A DNA stretch of 64,000 bases from Devosia sp. LC5 (GCF_000735585.1 NZ_JNNO01000044.1:1-64000), one strand, 5' to 3'. Counted from the first letter of the stretch, positions 37,213 through 46,573 are shown. The notes: generated from the letters alone by a model not told the origin. Program-made: numbers and translations.

Positions 37213-38136
37213 TCAGGGCGTGATCACCATACGTTGGGTGGCCCGCTCGGCCTCGTAGGTCTGCGGGTCGTATTCGGGTTGGGCTTCGAGTTGGTCGCGG
37301 GAGGTGTTGAGGAAGAGGTAGCGCTGCCCGTTAGTGTCGGAGGAGAAGGTCAGGTTTTCAAAGCCGACCGCGACCGGCTTGGCCCCGAGGCCCAGGAAGC
37401 CGCCGACATCGATGATGACGGCATCCGAGTTGCCCTGGGGTGTGAGCACGACATCGCTGATGGTGCCGATCTGTTCGTCATTGAGGCCGTAGACGGGGAT
37501 GCCGCGCAATTCGCCGGCGCTGAGATCGGCTTGGTCGACATTGGTCAGGCCGGAACGGTCGGGCGTGGTGGTGATCAGCGGGCGCTCCGGCTGGTCGGTG
37601 GTGAGAGAGGGGGCAACGGGGCTGGCGTTGGGATTGCCGTCGACCAGCTGGTCTTGTTCCTGCTGCGTGGTGAGGGCGGGTTTGCCGGTGGATTCTTCGC
37701 TGTCGGTCCAGATGAAGGCTGGGGCTTCGGCCAGTTCCTCCCGGGTGGTTTCGAGTACCCAGCGGCGGGTGCCGTCGTCGCGCTCGGCCCAGGTGAGTTC
37801 GGCGAAGTCCACCGCGACGTCCTTTTCCCCGATGCCCAGAAAGCCGCCCACGCCGATCACCACGGCGGAAATACCCATGCCCGAGGTGATGACCATATTG
37901 TTGATGGTGCCGACCTCGCGGGCATTGTCGGCCACCGAAGTATAGACTTTCTGGCCCAATAGTTTGGTCACCAGCACGTCCTGATCATCGGCCGCGTAGC
38001 CTTCGGACAGCACGGTTGGCGGCGTGAGCCCGCTTTGTTCAAGCTCGCTGGGAACGGCGGGAGCGGGCGCGGCGTCCTGGGCAAAGGCGGGGTTGGCCAG
38101 CAGCAGGAGGGCAGTGGCAGTGGCGAAGTGGCGCAT
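37213..38136 (-). CDS. Exported protein with two PRC-barrel domains
   Basis: A 307-residue protein with a signal peptide (1-19, ending PAFAQ) and two PRC-barrel modules. The first is at about 55-140 (LLGQKVYTSVADNAREVGTI... then GVGGFLGIGEKDVAVDF). The second is at about 205-290 (LRGIPVYGLNDEQIGTI... GGFLGLGAKPVAVGF). A Pro/Thr-rich linker joins them. PRC-barrels occur in photosynthetic reaction centres and in RimM; the exported type in Hyphomicrobiales has no established function. Its neighbour upstream carries one such module. Confidence 0.87.
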   Translation of the reverse strand: MRHFATATALLLLANPAFAQDAAPAPAVPSELEQSGLTPPTVLSEGYAADDQDVLVTKLLGQKVYTSVADNAREVGTINNMVITSGMGISAVVIGVGGFLGIGEKDVAVDFAELTWAERDDGTRRWVLETTREELAEAPAFIWTDSEESTGKPALTTQQEQDQLVDGNPNASPVAPSLTTDQPERPLITTTPDRSGLTNVDQADLSAGELRGIPVYGLNDEQIGTISDVVLTPQGNSDAVIIDVGGFLGLGAKPVAVGFENLTFSSDTNGQRYLFLNTSRDQLEAQPEYDPQTYEAERATQRMVITP

Positions 38137-38159
38137 GAATTATCCTTGAGCCGGAATGC

Positions 38160-38184
38160 AAAGGGCCGGCCCGAAGGCCGGCCC
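38160..38184 (-). terminator. UUCG-capped hairpin between the two PRC-barrel genes
   Basis: On the minus strand the stem GGGCCGGCC-TTCG-GGCCGGCCC is a nine-pair perfect hairpin with the stable UUCG tetraloop, followed by TTT. It lies 25 bp after the stop of the upstream single-module gene and could terminate it partially. Confidence 0.7.
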
Positions 38185-38208
38185 TCATGCTCACAATTCC
38201 CGAAGGGG

Positions 38209-38835
38209 TCAGTTGGTTGCGGGAGCAGGCGCCATGGCGTCACCATCGGCAGGGGCCGCGGGGGCCATCCCGTCGGCGGGGGCAGTGGTATCGACCGGCT
38301 CATCCTCGGCCCAGACGAAGTCGGGGGCCGCGGTCAGCGCTTCGGCGGTGGTAGGCAGGACCCAGCGTTCGGTATTGTCGGCGGCCAGGGTGAATTCGAG
38401 CTGGCTGAAATCGACGGCCACGGCCTTTTCGCCAATGCCCAGGAAGCCGCCAACCCCGATCACCACAGCGGTGATCTGGCCGCCTTGGTCAAAAACGATA
38501 TCGGAGATATTGCCGATTTCCTCGGCGTCATCACCGGCGGACGAGTAGACGGGCTGGCCGATCAGCCGCGTCCCCAGATTATCGGTATCGGCAGCGGTGT
38601 AGCCGGCCGACATGTCCCAGGGCTCATTGACATCGGTAGCCTGGGCGGCGCCGGTATCGACAGGATCGGCAGGGGCCGGAGCGGCGGGCGCTTCAGGAGC
38701 CGCCGGGGCTTCGGTGGTCGCGGGGGCTTCGGTGGTTGCCGGGGCTTCGGGTGCAGGTGGGGTGGCTTCCTGTGCGATCGCGGGGGCCGCAAGCAGCAGG
38801 GCCAGCGCCGAAGTGGTCAACAGGGTGCGGATCAT
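38209..38835 (-). CDS. Exported protein with one PRC-barrel domain
   Basis: A 208-residue protein with a signal peptide (1-21, MIRTLLTTSALALLLAAPAIAQ) and a repetitive Ala/Pro/Thr/Glu linker (PATTEAPATTEAPAAPEAPA). The PRC-barrel at about 90-170 is very similar to the first module of the neighbour (GVGGFLGIGEKAVAVDF). This suggests local duplication. The ATG 38835 follows GAGGAG. It is the first gene of the PRC pair and may share a promoter with it. Confidence 0.87.
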   Translation of the reverse strand: MIRTLLTTSALALLLAAPAIAQEATPPAPEAPATTEAPATTEAPAAPEAPAAPAPADPVDTGAAQATDVNEPWDMSAGYTAADTDNLGTRLIGQPVYSSAGDDAEEIGNISDIVFDQGGQITAVVIGVGGFLGIGEKAVAVDFSQLEFTLAADNTERWVLPTTAEALTAAPDFVWAEDEPVDTTAPADGMAPAAPADGDAMAPAPATN

Positions 38836-39188
38836 TGTAGGCTCCTCAGGTTCATCGGTTCGGTGAACAGGGCCGTGCGGTGCAAAACTTGCGAGGTGGC
38901 GCACCGTGCGGCCCATTTATGAGGGGTCAACGTCACGAGTGCGCGAGATGTTCCGCACCGATTTTTCGTGGCTTTGAGGGAACCAAATGAAAAGACCGGC
39001 TCTCAGGCGAGGCCGGCCTTCTCCGCCTCCCTGGGCGGTTTTTCGTTCTTGGATCGTGCGGCGCCACAGGCGGCACGCAATGCTCCCGACATCGCCGACC
39101 ATAGCGCAGCAGGGATGGCGGGGCACGCAGGACCGTTGGGCAGGCTTAATGGGTTGCTAACTGGTTAACGGCGGCGATGTAATCCAAA

Positions 39189-39644
39189 CTAGCTCAAGAC
39201 AGCCGTGTCGCGGTCGTAGCTGCGCATGGCGCGGTGGGGCATGCCGCCATCCTGGAATTCGGGACCGAAGGCGGCAAAGCCCAGGCGTTCGTAGAAGCCG
39301 AGCTTGTCGGACTGGGCGGTGAGATAGAAGCGCGCGCGGCCCCGGGCTTTGGCATATTCCATGGCGGCAAGCATCAGGGCCTTGGCTATGCCCCGGCCGC
39401 GGAAGGCGGCGCGTACGGCGACGCGCCCGATCTTGGTGTGCTCGGGCTTGTCGAGCAGGCGCAGGGTACCGACCACGTCGCCTTCAAGAATGGCGACGAA
39501 ATGGGTGGCGGTGAGGTCGTCGGCATCGTTTTCCTCTGTTTCGGGGACTTTTTGTTCCCAGACGAAAACTTCGCGGCGCAGCGCGAAGGCAGCATTGCAG
39601 AGCGTGGAGAAAGGTGGGGCGGTGAGGATGGTAATGTCGGACAT
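39189..39644 (-). CDS. GNAT family N-acetyltransferase
   Basis: A 151-residue acetyl-CoA-dependent acyltransferase. The acetyl-CoA motif A is visible as VAVRAAFRGRGIAKALM (about 72-88), followed by the YLTAQSDKLGFYERLGF block of the ElaA-like small acetyltransferases. The substrate is unknown. It stands alone on the minus strand, 33 bp after the zinc peptidase gene, and could be co-transcribed with it. Confidence 0.9.
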   Translation of the reverse strand: MSDITILTAPPFSTLCNAAFALRREVFVWEQKVPETEENDADDLTATHFVAILEGDVVGTLRLLDKPEHTKIGRVAVRAAFRGRGIAKALMLAAMEYAKARGRARFYLTAQSDKLGFYERLGFAAFGPEFQDGGMPHRAMRSYDRDTAVLS

Positions 39645-39677
39645 GGGCGGAGAATAGTCGAAGCGATGGCGCGGTGG

Positions 39678-40736
39678 CTAGGTCATTTGGCCATGCACCA
39701 GATCATGCACGAAGCCGAGTTTTTCGATCACTTGGGGCGTGAGAATAAAAGGATAGGCGTCGGGGTGGCCCATGGCGCGGTTGAGATTGTTCAGCATGGA
39801 CGCAAGAGGAATCCAGTTATCCGCCACGGTCTGCATATCGAGGGTGGTGTAGGGGTCGAAATCAACGCCCATGGCGAGGAACTCATCTTCGGTCTTGGGA
39901 CGGGCGCGGACGCCGAAAGCGGCGGCCATTTCAACCGTGTCAGTGATGTGCAGGTAATGGGCAAAGGTTTCGGCAAAATCTTCCCAAGGGTGGGCACTGG
40001 CATAGGCACTGATATGGGTTTGCGGCCAACCGATGGGTGCGCCATTGGCGTAGTAATTGGCCAGGCTTTGCGCGTAATTGGCGGTCTCATCGCCGAACAA
40101 CGCGCGGAAGCGCTCGATGGCGGGCGTGGTGGCGACCAGCAGATCCCAATAATGGTGGCCGATTTCGTGGCGGAAATGCCCGAGCAGGGTGCGATAGGGC
40201 TCGCCCATGGCGGTACGGCGGCTTTCGCGCTCGGCATCGTCGGCTTCGGCCAGGGCGATGGTGATGATGCCGCTGTCATGGCCGGTCATCACTGGAGTGG
40301 GTTCAACGGGTATATCGGCCAGGAAGCGGAAGGAAAGCCCGTGTGCCGGGTCCTCGGTGCGGGTACGCAGCGGCAAATGCAGGCGCAGCAGGGAATAGAA
40401 CAGGCGCTTCTTGGCGCGCTCGATGACCTGCCAGCGCCTCAGATTGCTGGGATCGGCAAGGGCGGGAATGGTGTCATTGTGCCGGCAGGCGGCGCAATAG
40501 ACATCCCCGCCGGGATTGGCGGGCACCAGCCAATTGCAGGCGCCATGCCGGGCGTTCTCACAGAACAGATAGGCCTCGCCGGAAAAGACCGGACTGCTCC
40601 AATGACCGCCGCCCTCGACCAGCGACACCAGGGCGTTGCGATCGGACAGATAGCCGAGCTGGTGGCCGCAACGTTCGCACACCGCATTTTCGAAATAGAC
40701 GGTGTTACTGCAATGGTCGCAGACGAAGAGTTTCAT
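39678..40736 (-). CDS. Putative zinc-binding metallopeptidase with N-terminal zinc ribbon
   Basis: A 352-residue cytoplasmic protein. The N-terminus carries Cys pairs of a zinc ribbon (CDHC near 6-9, CERC near 20) and a second set (FCENARHGACNW, YCAAC). A gluzincin-like active site follows, HEIGHHYW near 190, and then HPWEDFAETFAHYLH near 252 supplies the probable third ligand. This architecture fits the DUF2248/COG4307 group. Its role is unknown; in other genomes such proteins occur alone. ATG 40736 opens directly at the ribbon. Confidence 0.85.
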   Translation of the reverse strand: MKLFVCDHCSNTVYFENAVCERCGHQLGYLSDRNALVSLVEGGGHWSSPVFSGEAYLFCENARHGACNWLVPANPGGDVYCAACRHNDTIPALADPSNLRRWQVIERAKKRLFYSLLRLHLPLRTRTEDPAHGLSFRFLADIPVEPTPVMTGHDSGIITIALAEADDAERESRRTAMGEPYRTLLGHFRHEIGHHYWDLLVATTPAIERFRALFGDETANYAQSLANYYANGAPIGWPQTHISAYASAHPWEDFAETFAHYLHITDTVEMAAAFGVRARPKTEDEFLAMGVDFDPYTTLDMQTVADNWIPLASMLNNLNRAMGHPDAYPFILTPQVIEKLGFVHDLVHGQMT

Positions 40737-40884
40737 TGAGCGTGACCCCTAGGCCGTGGGCGGATAATGCACGAGGGCGCGTGATGTTCCTAGGGAGAAT
40801 GGCGAGAGCCGGGGTGCGTGGACGGACCCATTATGGGCATGATCTGGTATAAGACCCCCAAGGCTGTTGCGCCGGAGGGCGGAT

Positions 40885-41496
40885 ATGAGCATCGAATTTT
40901 TGATTACCACGCTGATCGTGGTCGTCTCGCCGGGCACGGGCGCACTTTACACCATCGCAGCAGGGCTGAGCCGGGGCGCAAGGGCGAGTGTGGTCGCGGC
41001 GTTTGGCTGCACGCTGGGGATCGTGCCCCATATGCTGGCGGCGATCACGGGTCTGGCGGCGATCCTGCATACCAGTGCATTAGCGTTCGAGATCATCAAA
41101 TATCTGGGCGTCGCCTATCTGCTCTATATGGCCTGGGCCACGTTGCGCGAAACCGGTGCGCTCAGCGTCGAGCAGGATGTAGCGCATAAATCGGCGGGCA
41201 AGGTGGTCTTTGAAAGCGTGCTGATCAATATTCTCAATCCCAAGCTGTCGATCTTCTTTTTTGCCTTCCTGCCGCAATTTGTGCCGGCGGATGCGCCCAA
41301 TGCCCTGCCGCAAATGCTGGAATTGAGCGTGGTGTTCATGGGTATGACTTTTGTGGTGTTCGCGCTTTACGGGCTGTTTGCCGCGTCGATCCGCGGGCAT
41401 GTGATCAGCCGGCCAGCCATAATGACGTGGATGCGCCGGACATTTGCCGGAGCGTTTGTGCTGCTGGGCGCGCGGCTGGCGCTGACGGAGCGGTAA
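40885..41496 (+). CDS. LysE/RhtB family translocator
   Basis: Inner-membrane exporter of amino acids or related small molecules (203 residues, about six helices). The N-terminal block FLITTLIVVVSPGTGALYTIAAGLSRGARA is the usual LysE motif, and INILNPKLSIFFFAFLPQF follows in the middle. ATG 40885 follows GGAGGGCGG; an in-frame TTG lies at 40867 upstream of that site. It is convergent with the VOC gene at 41497, with the two stop codons directly adjacent. Confidence 0.9.
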   Translation: MSIEFLITTLIVVVSPGTGALYTIAAGLSRGARASVVAAFGCTLGIVPHMLAAITGLAAILHTSALAFEIIKYLGVAYLLYMAWATLRETGALSVEQDVAHKSAGKVVFESVLINILNPKLSIFFFAFLPQFVPADAPNALPQMLELSVVFMGMTFVVFALYGLFAASIRGHVISRPAIMTWMRRTFAGAFVLLGARLALTER

Positions 41497-41880
41497 TCAG
41501 GCGTTATTGAAGCCCTGTGTGGTGGCGAGCCACCAAGTTGTGCCCGAGGGGTCCGTGACACCGCAGCGGCGGTCGGCGTCGCCCTTCTGGGCAGGTTCCT
41601 GCACCACCTTGCCGCCGGCCGCCCGGGCCAACTCGAAACTTTGATCGACATCGGGAACATAGACATGAATATGGGCGCTGCTGGTGGCGCCAGGCGCCTG
41701 GCCGAGCATGAGTACTGTATCGTCGATCTTGAATTCGATATGACGCAAGGCGCCACTCTCGTCGCGATGCTCCAGCGTGGGCTCGTCGCCAAATACGGCT
41801 TTGATGAAGTCGAGCACGGGCTTGGCGTCGCTGACGATCAGGTAGGGCGAGAGGCTATTGTGGCCGGCTGGCTTGTACAT
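41497..41880 (-). CDS. VOC family (PhnB-like) protein
   Basis: A 127-residue protein of the vicinal-oxygen-chelate fold, PhnB-like type (SLSPYLIVSDAKPVLDFIKAVFGDE, then HIHVYVPDVDQSFELARAAGGKV). Members are often annotated glyoxalase or bleomycin-resistance proteins; metal ligands are only partly recognisable and the function is not known. ATG 41880 follows GGAG; the frame can be read from a GTG nine codons upstream. Confidence 0.85.
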   Translation of the reverse strand: MYKPAGHNSLSPYLIVSDAKPVLDFIKAVFGDEPTLEHRDESGALRHIEFKIDDTVLMLGQAPGATSSAHIHVYVPDVDQSFELARAAGGKVVQEPAQKGDADRRCGVTDPSGTTWWLATTQGFNNA

Positions 41881-41995
41881 GGTTTCACTCCGTTTGATCA
41901 CCAATGAACGTCGTGGCTAGGTGGTTCCAACCTGGGCAACCAGGGGTCTGGCCAAGCGTTTTGTTTGATATCAACCCATGTCGCGGAGATGAAAG

Positions 41996-42193
41996 ATGAT
42001 CGGATGGGATGAAGGAAAAATTCGCAACCGGGCCTATCTGTTGTGGGAGCGCGCCGGATGGCCGCAAGGCCGGGATCAGGAATTCTGGCACAGGGCCGAG
42101 GAAGAATTGGCGCGCGAGGATCAGCTCGATCTGTCCAAGGAAGATACCGAGATGAAGAAGCCGCCAGTGCTGCCGGGTCATCTTCTGCAGTAG
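41996..42193 (+). CDS. DUF2934 family small protein
   Basis: A 65-residue cytoplasmic protein with the DUF2934 pattern IRNRAYLLWERAGWPQGRDQEFWHRAEEEL (about 9-38). Its function is unknown. ATG 41996 sits after GGAGATGAAAG. It stands alone and is convergent with the phosphatase gene. Confidence 0.85.
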   Translation: MIGWDEGKIRNRAYLLWERAGWPQGRDQEFWHRAEEELAREDQLDLSKEDTEMKKPPVLPGHLLQ

Positions 42194-42220
42194 TTTTGGG
42201 CGAGCTAGGGGGCTCGGCAG

Positions 42221-42793
42221 TTACTCGATGAAGTTGACCTGACCATCTTGCAGACGATAGAAGCCGTTCTGAGGAACTGGGAGGGTGAGCATTTCACGTT
42301 GCGAGAGGCCGAGATAGACACCGCGGATAATTCTGCCGGTTAGCCCGTGAGATATGGCGATTGTGGGCGTAGCGACGATGTCGGCCAGCCAAGCGCTCGC
42401 GCGGGCGCGGATTTGCTCGAAAGTTTCGCCGTCTGGCGAGCGAAAATACCAGTCGAACGCGTCGGTGCCGTTCAGCGCGTCAGGATATTCCTGGCCAATC
42501 TCATAAAGGGTCATGCCGTCCCATGATCCGATAGTAACTTCCATCAGTCGGGGCTCGTCCTTCACGAAAAGGGGGATCGAGGCGGCTATGCGGCCGGCGG
42601 TTTGACGGGCGCGACCGAGGGGGCTGACCTGGAGTTCAAAGTGATCGGGGTTGGGGATTTCCTCGGCAAGGCGGCAGGCAATCAAGTCAGCCTGGGCGAT
42701 ACCCTTGAGGGTCAGAGGAGAGTCCAATTGGCCTTGGAAACGTCCCTGCGTGTTCCAGACGGTTTCTCCATGGCGGAGCAGGTAGAGGGTCAT
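42221..42793 (-). CDS. Histidine phosphatase (phosphoglycerate mutase-like) family protein
   Basis: A 190-residue histidine phosphatase. The phosphohistidine motif LLRHGETVWNTQGRFQGQLDSPLT is at about 5-28 and the second His is in AISHGLTGRIIRG near 149-161. Enzymes with this sequence act on many phosphoesters; the exact substrate is not readable. It sits between the DUF2934 gene and flhA with 151 bp to the latter. Confidence 0.92.
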   Translation of the reverse strand: MTLYLLRHGETVWNTQGRFQGQLDSPLTLKGIAQADLIACRLAEEIPNPDHFELQVSPLGRARQTAGRIAASIPLFVKDEPRLMEVTIGSWDGMTLYEIGQEYPDALNGTDAFDWYFRSPDGETFEQIRARASAWLADIVATPTIAISHGLTGRIIRGVYLGLSQREMLTLPVPQNGFYRLQDGQVNFIE

Positions 42794-42944
42794 TGGACAA
42801 TTCTCCTTGTGAGGGCGCCTCGCTTAGTGCCGTTGCAGGCCTGCGGCAATCTCGGCCGGGGCGATGTGGGCAGGGAGAGCCGCCTTGATGGCTTCGAATC
42901 CAGGGGGATTTCGAGATGGCCTGTGAGAGACACTTTGCCCACAG

Positions 42945-45080
42945 CTAGATGCTCCCCACCGTCTTGAGGCGGATGCGGGGGTGGACTTCGTTCTGGCTCA
43001 TGACCACGGTTTGCGGGCGGAAGCGCTCGATAATGGCGCGGACATGGGGGCGGATGCTGGGGGAGGTGATCAGCACCGGCAGCTCGCCCATCTGGGCGGC
43101 GCGTTCATAGCCCTGCTGAATGCCGGCGATGAATTGCTGCAGGCGGGATGGGGCCATGGCCAGATGCCGGTTGTCGCCATCGCCCACCATGGCTTCGGCG
43201 AAGTCCCGCTCCCATTGCGGGGAGAGAGTGAGCAGCGGCAGGTTTCCATCCGGTCCCAGATTGGCGGCGCAGATCTGGCGGGCGAGGCGCGAGCGGACAT
43301 GCTCGGCAATCATCTGGGTGGAGCGGCCGGGGCCGGCGATTTCGGCAATGCCTTCGAGAATGGTGGAGAGGTCGCGGATCGAAATGCGCTCGGTCAGCAG
43401 GGTCTGTAGCACGCGCTGCACACCCGAGACCGAGATGAGGCCAGGGATGATGTCTTCGGCCAGCTTTTGCTGGTCCTTGGGCAGGCCCGAAAGCAGGGAT
43501 TGCACATTGGCGTAGTTGAGCAGGTCGGAAACGTTGGCCTTGAGCACCTCGGTCAGGTGCGTGGAAATGACCGTGGAGGGATCGATGATGGAGAGGCCGC
43601 GCAGTTCGGCTTCGTCGCGCAGGGCCGGCTCGATCCAGGTGGCGGGCAGGCCGAAAGTAGGCTCGGTGGTGTGATGGCCGGGCAGGTCGATCTGGTTGCC
43701 CATGGGGTCCATGACCATCAACTGATTGGCGAAAATCTGGCCGTGGCCGGCCTCGACTTCCTTGATGCGGACTTTGTAATCGTTGGGCTCGAGCTGCATA
43801 TTGTCGAGGATGCGGACCGGGGGCATGACGAAGCCCAATTCGGTCGCCAATTGCCGGCGCAGCGCCTTGATCTGCTCGGTGAGACGATCGGAGCCGCTTT
43901 CGTCTTCCTTGACCAGGCTGAGCAGGCCATAGCCGAGTTCGAGCTTGAGTTCGTCGATCTTGAGGCTGTCGGAAATGGGGGCCTCGGCCGCGGGGGCATT
44001 GGCGCCACCGGGCTGGCTGGCTTCATGGGCTGACTTCAGATCGATCTCGGCCTGCCTTTCGTCCTTCCTGCTGGCCGAGCGCCAGGCAAGGTAGCCCACG
44101 CCACCGGCGATGGCGAGGAAGGGAATGACCGGCATGCCGGGCAGGAAGGCGAGCAGGCCCATGACGGCCGAGGACATGCCTAACGCGCGGGGATAGCCGG
44201 TAAACTGGGCGGAGAGGGCCTTGTCGGCCGAGCCGGTGACGCCGGATTTGGAGACCAGGATACCGGCGGCGGTGGAGACGATGAGCGCGGGAATCTGGGA
44301 GACCAGGCCATCGCCGATGGTTAAAAGAGTATAGACATTGCCGGCCTCCTGAATGGTGAGGCCTTCCTGCATCATGCCGACGATCATGCCGGCGATGACG
44401 TTGATGAAGGTGATGATCAGGCCCGCAATGGCGTCGCCGCGGACGAATTTACTGGCGCCATCCATGTTGCCGAAAAAGGCGCTTTCGCCTTCCAGATCGG
44501 CGCGGCGCTGCTTGGCAGTGGCTTCATCGATCAAGCCCGAGCTGAGGTCGGCGTCGATGGCCATCTGCTTGCCGGGCATGGCATCGAGATTGAAGCGGGC
44601 GGCGACTTCGGCGATGCGGCCAGAGCCCTTGGTGATGACGATGAAGTTGACGATCACGAGGATGGCGAAGACCACGACGCCGATGATGAAATTGCCCCGC
44701 ATGACGAAGTGGCCGAAGGCCTCGATGACGTGTCCGGCCGCGGCAGTGCCGGTGTGGCCGTCCGACAGGATGAGGCGGGTGGTGGCCAAGTTCAGACCCA
44801 GCCGCAGCATGGTGGCGATCAGCAGCACGGTAGGGAAGGAAGAGAATTCGAGCGGCTTCTGGATGAACAGGGCCGTCATCAGGATCATGACGGAAAAGAC
44901 GATGGACACGGCCAGCAGCGCATCGAGCAGCAAAGGCGGCATCGGCACGATGAGAATGACGATAAGGCCCATGACGCCGGCGGCAAGGGCGATGTCGCCC
45001 GAGCGGAGCAGGTCGAAGACCGAGCTGGCGGTGGGGATTTTGAAGGCTGGGCGCGGGCGGCCGGCTGGGAGGTCAGTCAT
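42945..45080 (-). CDS. flhA: Flagellar export gate protein FlhA
   Basis: Inner-membrane export gate of the flagellar secretion system (711 residues). About eight helices are in the first 330 residues; a FHIPEP-family block reads RLGLNLATTRLILSDGH. A large cytoplasmic domain binds export chaperones. ATG 45080 gives the usual short N-terminus before the first helix. It follows flbD by 125 bp with a palindromic element between them and is probably the last gene of the fliF operon. Confidence 0.97.
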   Translation of the reverse strand: MTDLPAGRPRPAFKIPTASSVFDLLRSGDIALAAGVMGLIVILIVPMPPLLLDALLAVSIVFSVMILMTALFIQKPLEFSSFPTVLLIATMLRLGLNLATTRLILSDGHTGTAAAGHVIEAFGHFVMRGNFIIGVVVFAILVIVNFIVITKGSGRIAEVAARFNLDAMPGKQMAIDADLSSGLIDEATAKQRRADLEGESAFFGNMDGASKFVRGDAIAGLIITFINVIAGMIVGMMQEGLTIQEAGNVYTLLTIGDGLVSQIPALIVSTAAGILVSKSGVTGSADKALSAQFTGYPRALGMSSAVMGLLAFLPGMPVIPFLAIAGGVGYLAWRSASRKDERQAEIDLKSAHEASQPGGANAPAAEAPISDSLKIDELKLELGYGLLSLVKEDESGSDRLTEQIKALRRQLATELGFVMPPVRILDNMQLEPNDYKVRIKEVEAGHGQIFANQLMVMDPMGNQIDLPGHHTTEPTFGLPATWIEPALRDEAELRGLSIIDPSTVISTHLTEVLKANVSDLLNYANVQSLLSGLPKDQQKLAEDIIPGLISVSGVQRVLQTLLTERISIRDLSTILEGIAEIAGPGRSTQMIAEHVRSRLARQICAANLGPDGNLPLLTLSPQWERDFAEAMVGDGDNRHLAMAPSRLQQFIAGIQQGYERAAQMGELPVLITSPSIRPHVRAIIERFRPQTVVMSQNEVHPRIRLKTVGSI

Positions 45081-45104
45081 GAGATTGGCCCAAAGGTCAA
45101 AATA

Positions 45105-45189
45105 GGCCTCATCCTGAGCTGGTCGAAGGCTGGGGTCGTGGCACCGCCGCGGGCACGACCTCGTGGTTCGACGGGCTCACCATGAGGTC
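45105..45189. repeat. Inverted repeat between flbD and flhA
   Basis: Arms at about 45105-45140 and 45154-45189 are imperfect reverse complements, sharing CCTCAT, GTCGAA and GGTCGTG blocks. The sequence type, with CCTGAGCTGGTCGAAGG, is a widely dispersed bacterial palindrome. It interrupts the operon between the regulator and the export-gate gene and may lower or stabilise downstream messages. Confidence 0.85.
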
Positions 45190-45205
45190 TACTGATAAAT
45201 GTCAT

Positions 45206-46573
45206 TCAGGCCACTGACCGTCTCTCGCCGGGGTCGGGCACATTGGTGCCTTCGTCGGAATATTGGTTGAGTTTGTTGCGCAGGGTACGGATCGAGATGC
45301 CCAGGATGTTAGCGGCGTGGGTGCGATTGCCCAGGGTGTGATCGAGGGTATCGAGGATCAGGTCGCGCTCCACATCGGCCACGGTGCGGCCGACCAGGGC
45401 CGCGGACATGGTCTGGGCAGTTTGCGCCAATTGGGCCGACAGGGTGCTGGCACTGGCGGCTTCGATCAGGCCCATGCCATCGGGCAAAACGATCGCGTCG
45501 GGGCCGATAATGTCGCCCGGGGAGAGCAGGACGGCGCGATGCAAGGTGTTTTCCAGCTCGCGGACATTGCCGGGCCAGGGCGCCTTGAGCAGGGCATCGC
45601 GGGCTTCGGCGGAGAGGGCGCGTGGGGGCAGCCCGTTCGCCTTGGCGTATTTGGCGACGAAATGCTCGGACAAAGCCACGATGTCGCCGGGGCGGTCGCG
45701 CAGCGGGGGCAGCTTGAGATTGACCACATTGAGGCGGAACAGCAGGTCCTCGCGGAAACTTCCTTCGCGCACGGCCTCGTTGAGATTGCGGTTTGAGGTG
45801 GCCAGGATGCGAATATCAACCGGGACGGGCTTGGTGCCGCCGACGCGGTCGATGATGCGCTCCTGAATGGCGCGCAGCAACTTGGCCTGCAGGCGCACGT
45901 CCATTTCGCTGATTTCGTCGAGCAGCAAGGTTCCGCCCGAGGCTTCCTCGAACTTGCCGATGCGGCGGGCGATGGCGCCGGTAAAGGCGCCTTTCTCGTG
46001 GCCGAACAGCTCGGATTCGAGCAGGGCTTCAGGGATGGCGGCGCAATTGACCGAGATGAAGGGCTTGCCGGCGCGCTTACTACGGGCGTGGACGTGTTTG
46101 GCGATGACTTCCTTGCCGGTGCCGCTTTCGCCCGTGATGAGAATGGAGGCGTCCGAGCCGGCGATCTGCTCGGCCATGCGGACGACACGGTCCATGGCCG
46201 GGTCGCGATAGAGGAATTCGGAGCTGTCGCGGGCAACAGCGGCGATAACGGCAGCTATCAGTTCGGCATCGGGCGGCAGGGGAATGTATTCCTTGGCGCC
46301 GGCGCGGATGGCGTTGACGGCGGCAGCTGCGTTGGTCTCGATGCCGCAGGCGACGACGGGGATGGCGATGCGCTCGGCTTCAAGGCCCGCGATGAGCCCG
46401 GCAATGTCCATCATGACATCGACCAGTAACAGATCGGCGCCGCGCCCGGCGCGCAGGGCCGCAAGCGCGATTTCGGTGGAGGGGGCGTGAGCTACCTTGG
46501 CGCCGCCATCCATGGCCATTTTGGTGGCGGTGCTGAGCTGGCCTTCAAGAGCCCCGACGATGAGGAGACGCAT
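45206..46573 (-). CDS. flbD: Sigma-54-dependent flagellar regulator FlbD
   Basis: NtrC-type activator of late flagellar genes (455 residues). The receiver-like N-domain is at about 1-115, the AAA+ domain at about 125-360 with Walker A GESGTGKE and the sigma-54 loop GAFTGA, and a Fis-type helix-turn-helix at the end (THAANILGISIRTLRNKL). The receiver lacks the paired acidic residues (LIVGALEG) and the conserved Lys (YIPLP), as in Caulobacter FlbD, which is not controlled by simple phosphorylation. Its likely target is the fliK promoter at 53894. Confidence 0.95.
   Translation of the reverse strand: MRLLIVGALEGQLSTATKMAMDGGAKVAHAPSTEIALAALRAGRGADLLLVDVMMDIAGLIAGLEAERIAIPVVACGIETNAAAAVNAIRAGAKEYIPLPPDAELIAAVIAAVARDSSEFLYRDPAMDRVVRMAEQIAGSDASILITGESGTGKEVIAKHVHARSKRAGKPFISVNCAAIPEALLESELFGHEKGAFTGAIARRIGKFEEASGGTLLLDEISEMDVRLQAKLLRAIQERIIDRVGGTKPVPVDIRILATSNRNLNEAVREGSFREDLLFRLNVVNLKLPPLRDRPGDIVALSEHFVAKYAKANGLPPRALSAEARDALLKAPWPGNVRELENTLHRAVLLSPGDIIGPDAIVLPDGMGLIEAASASTLSAQLAQTAQTMSAALVGRTVADVERDLILDTLDHTLGNRTHAANILGISIRTLRNKLNQYSDEGTNVPDPGERRSVA

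Noticed and set aside
39234-40739. A 501-residue plus-strand open frame opposite the metallopeptidase and acetyltransferase
   Set aside because: It lacks family motifs and crosses two well-supported minus-strand genes; high GC explains the long open frame.
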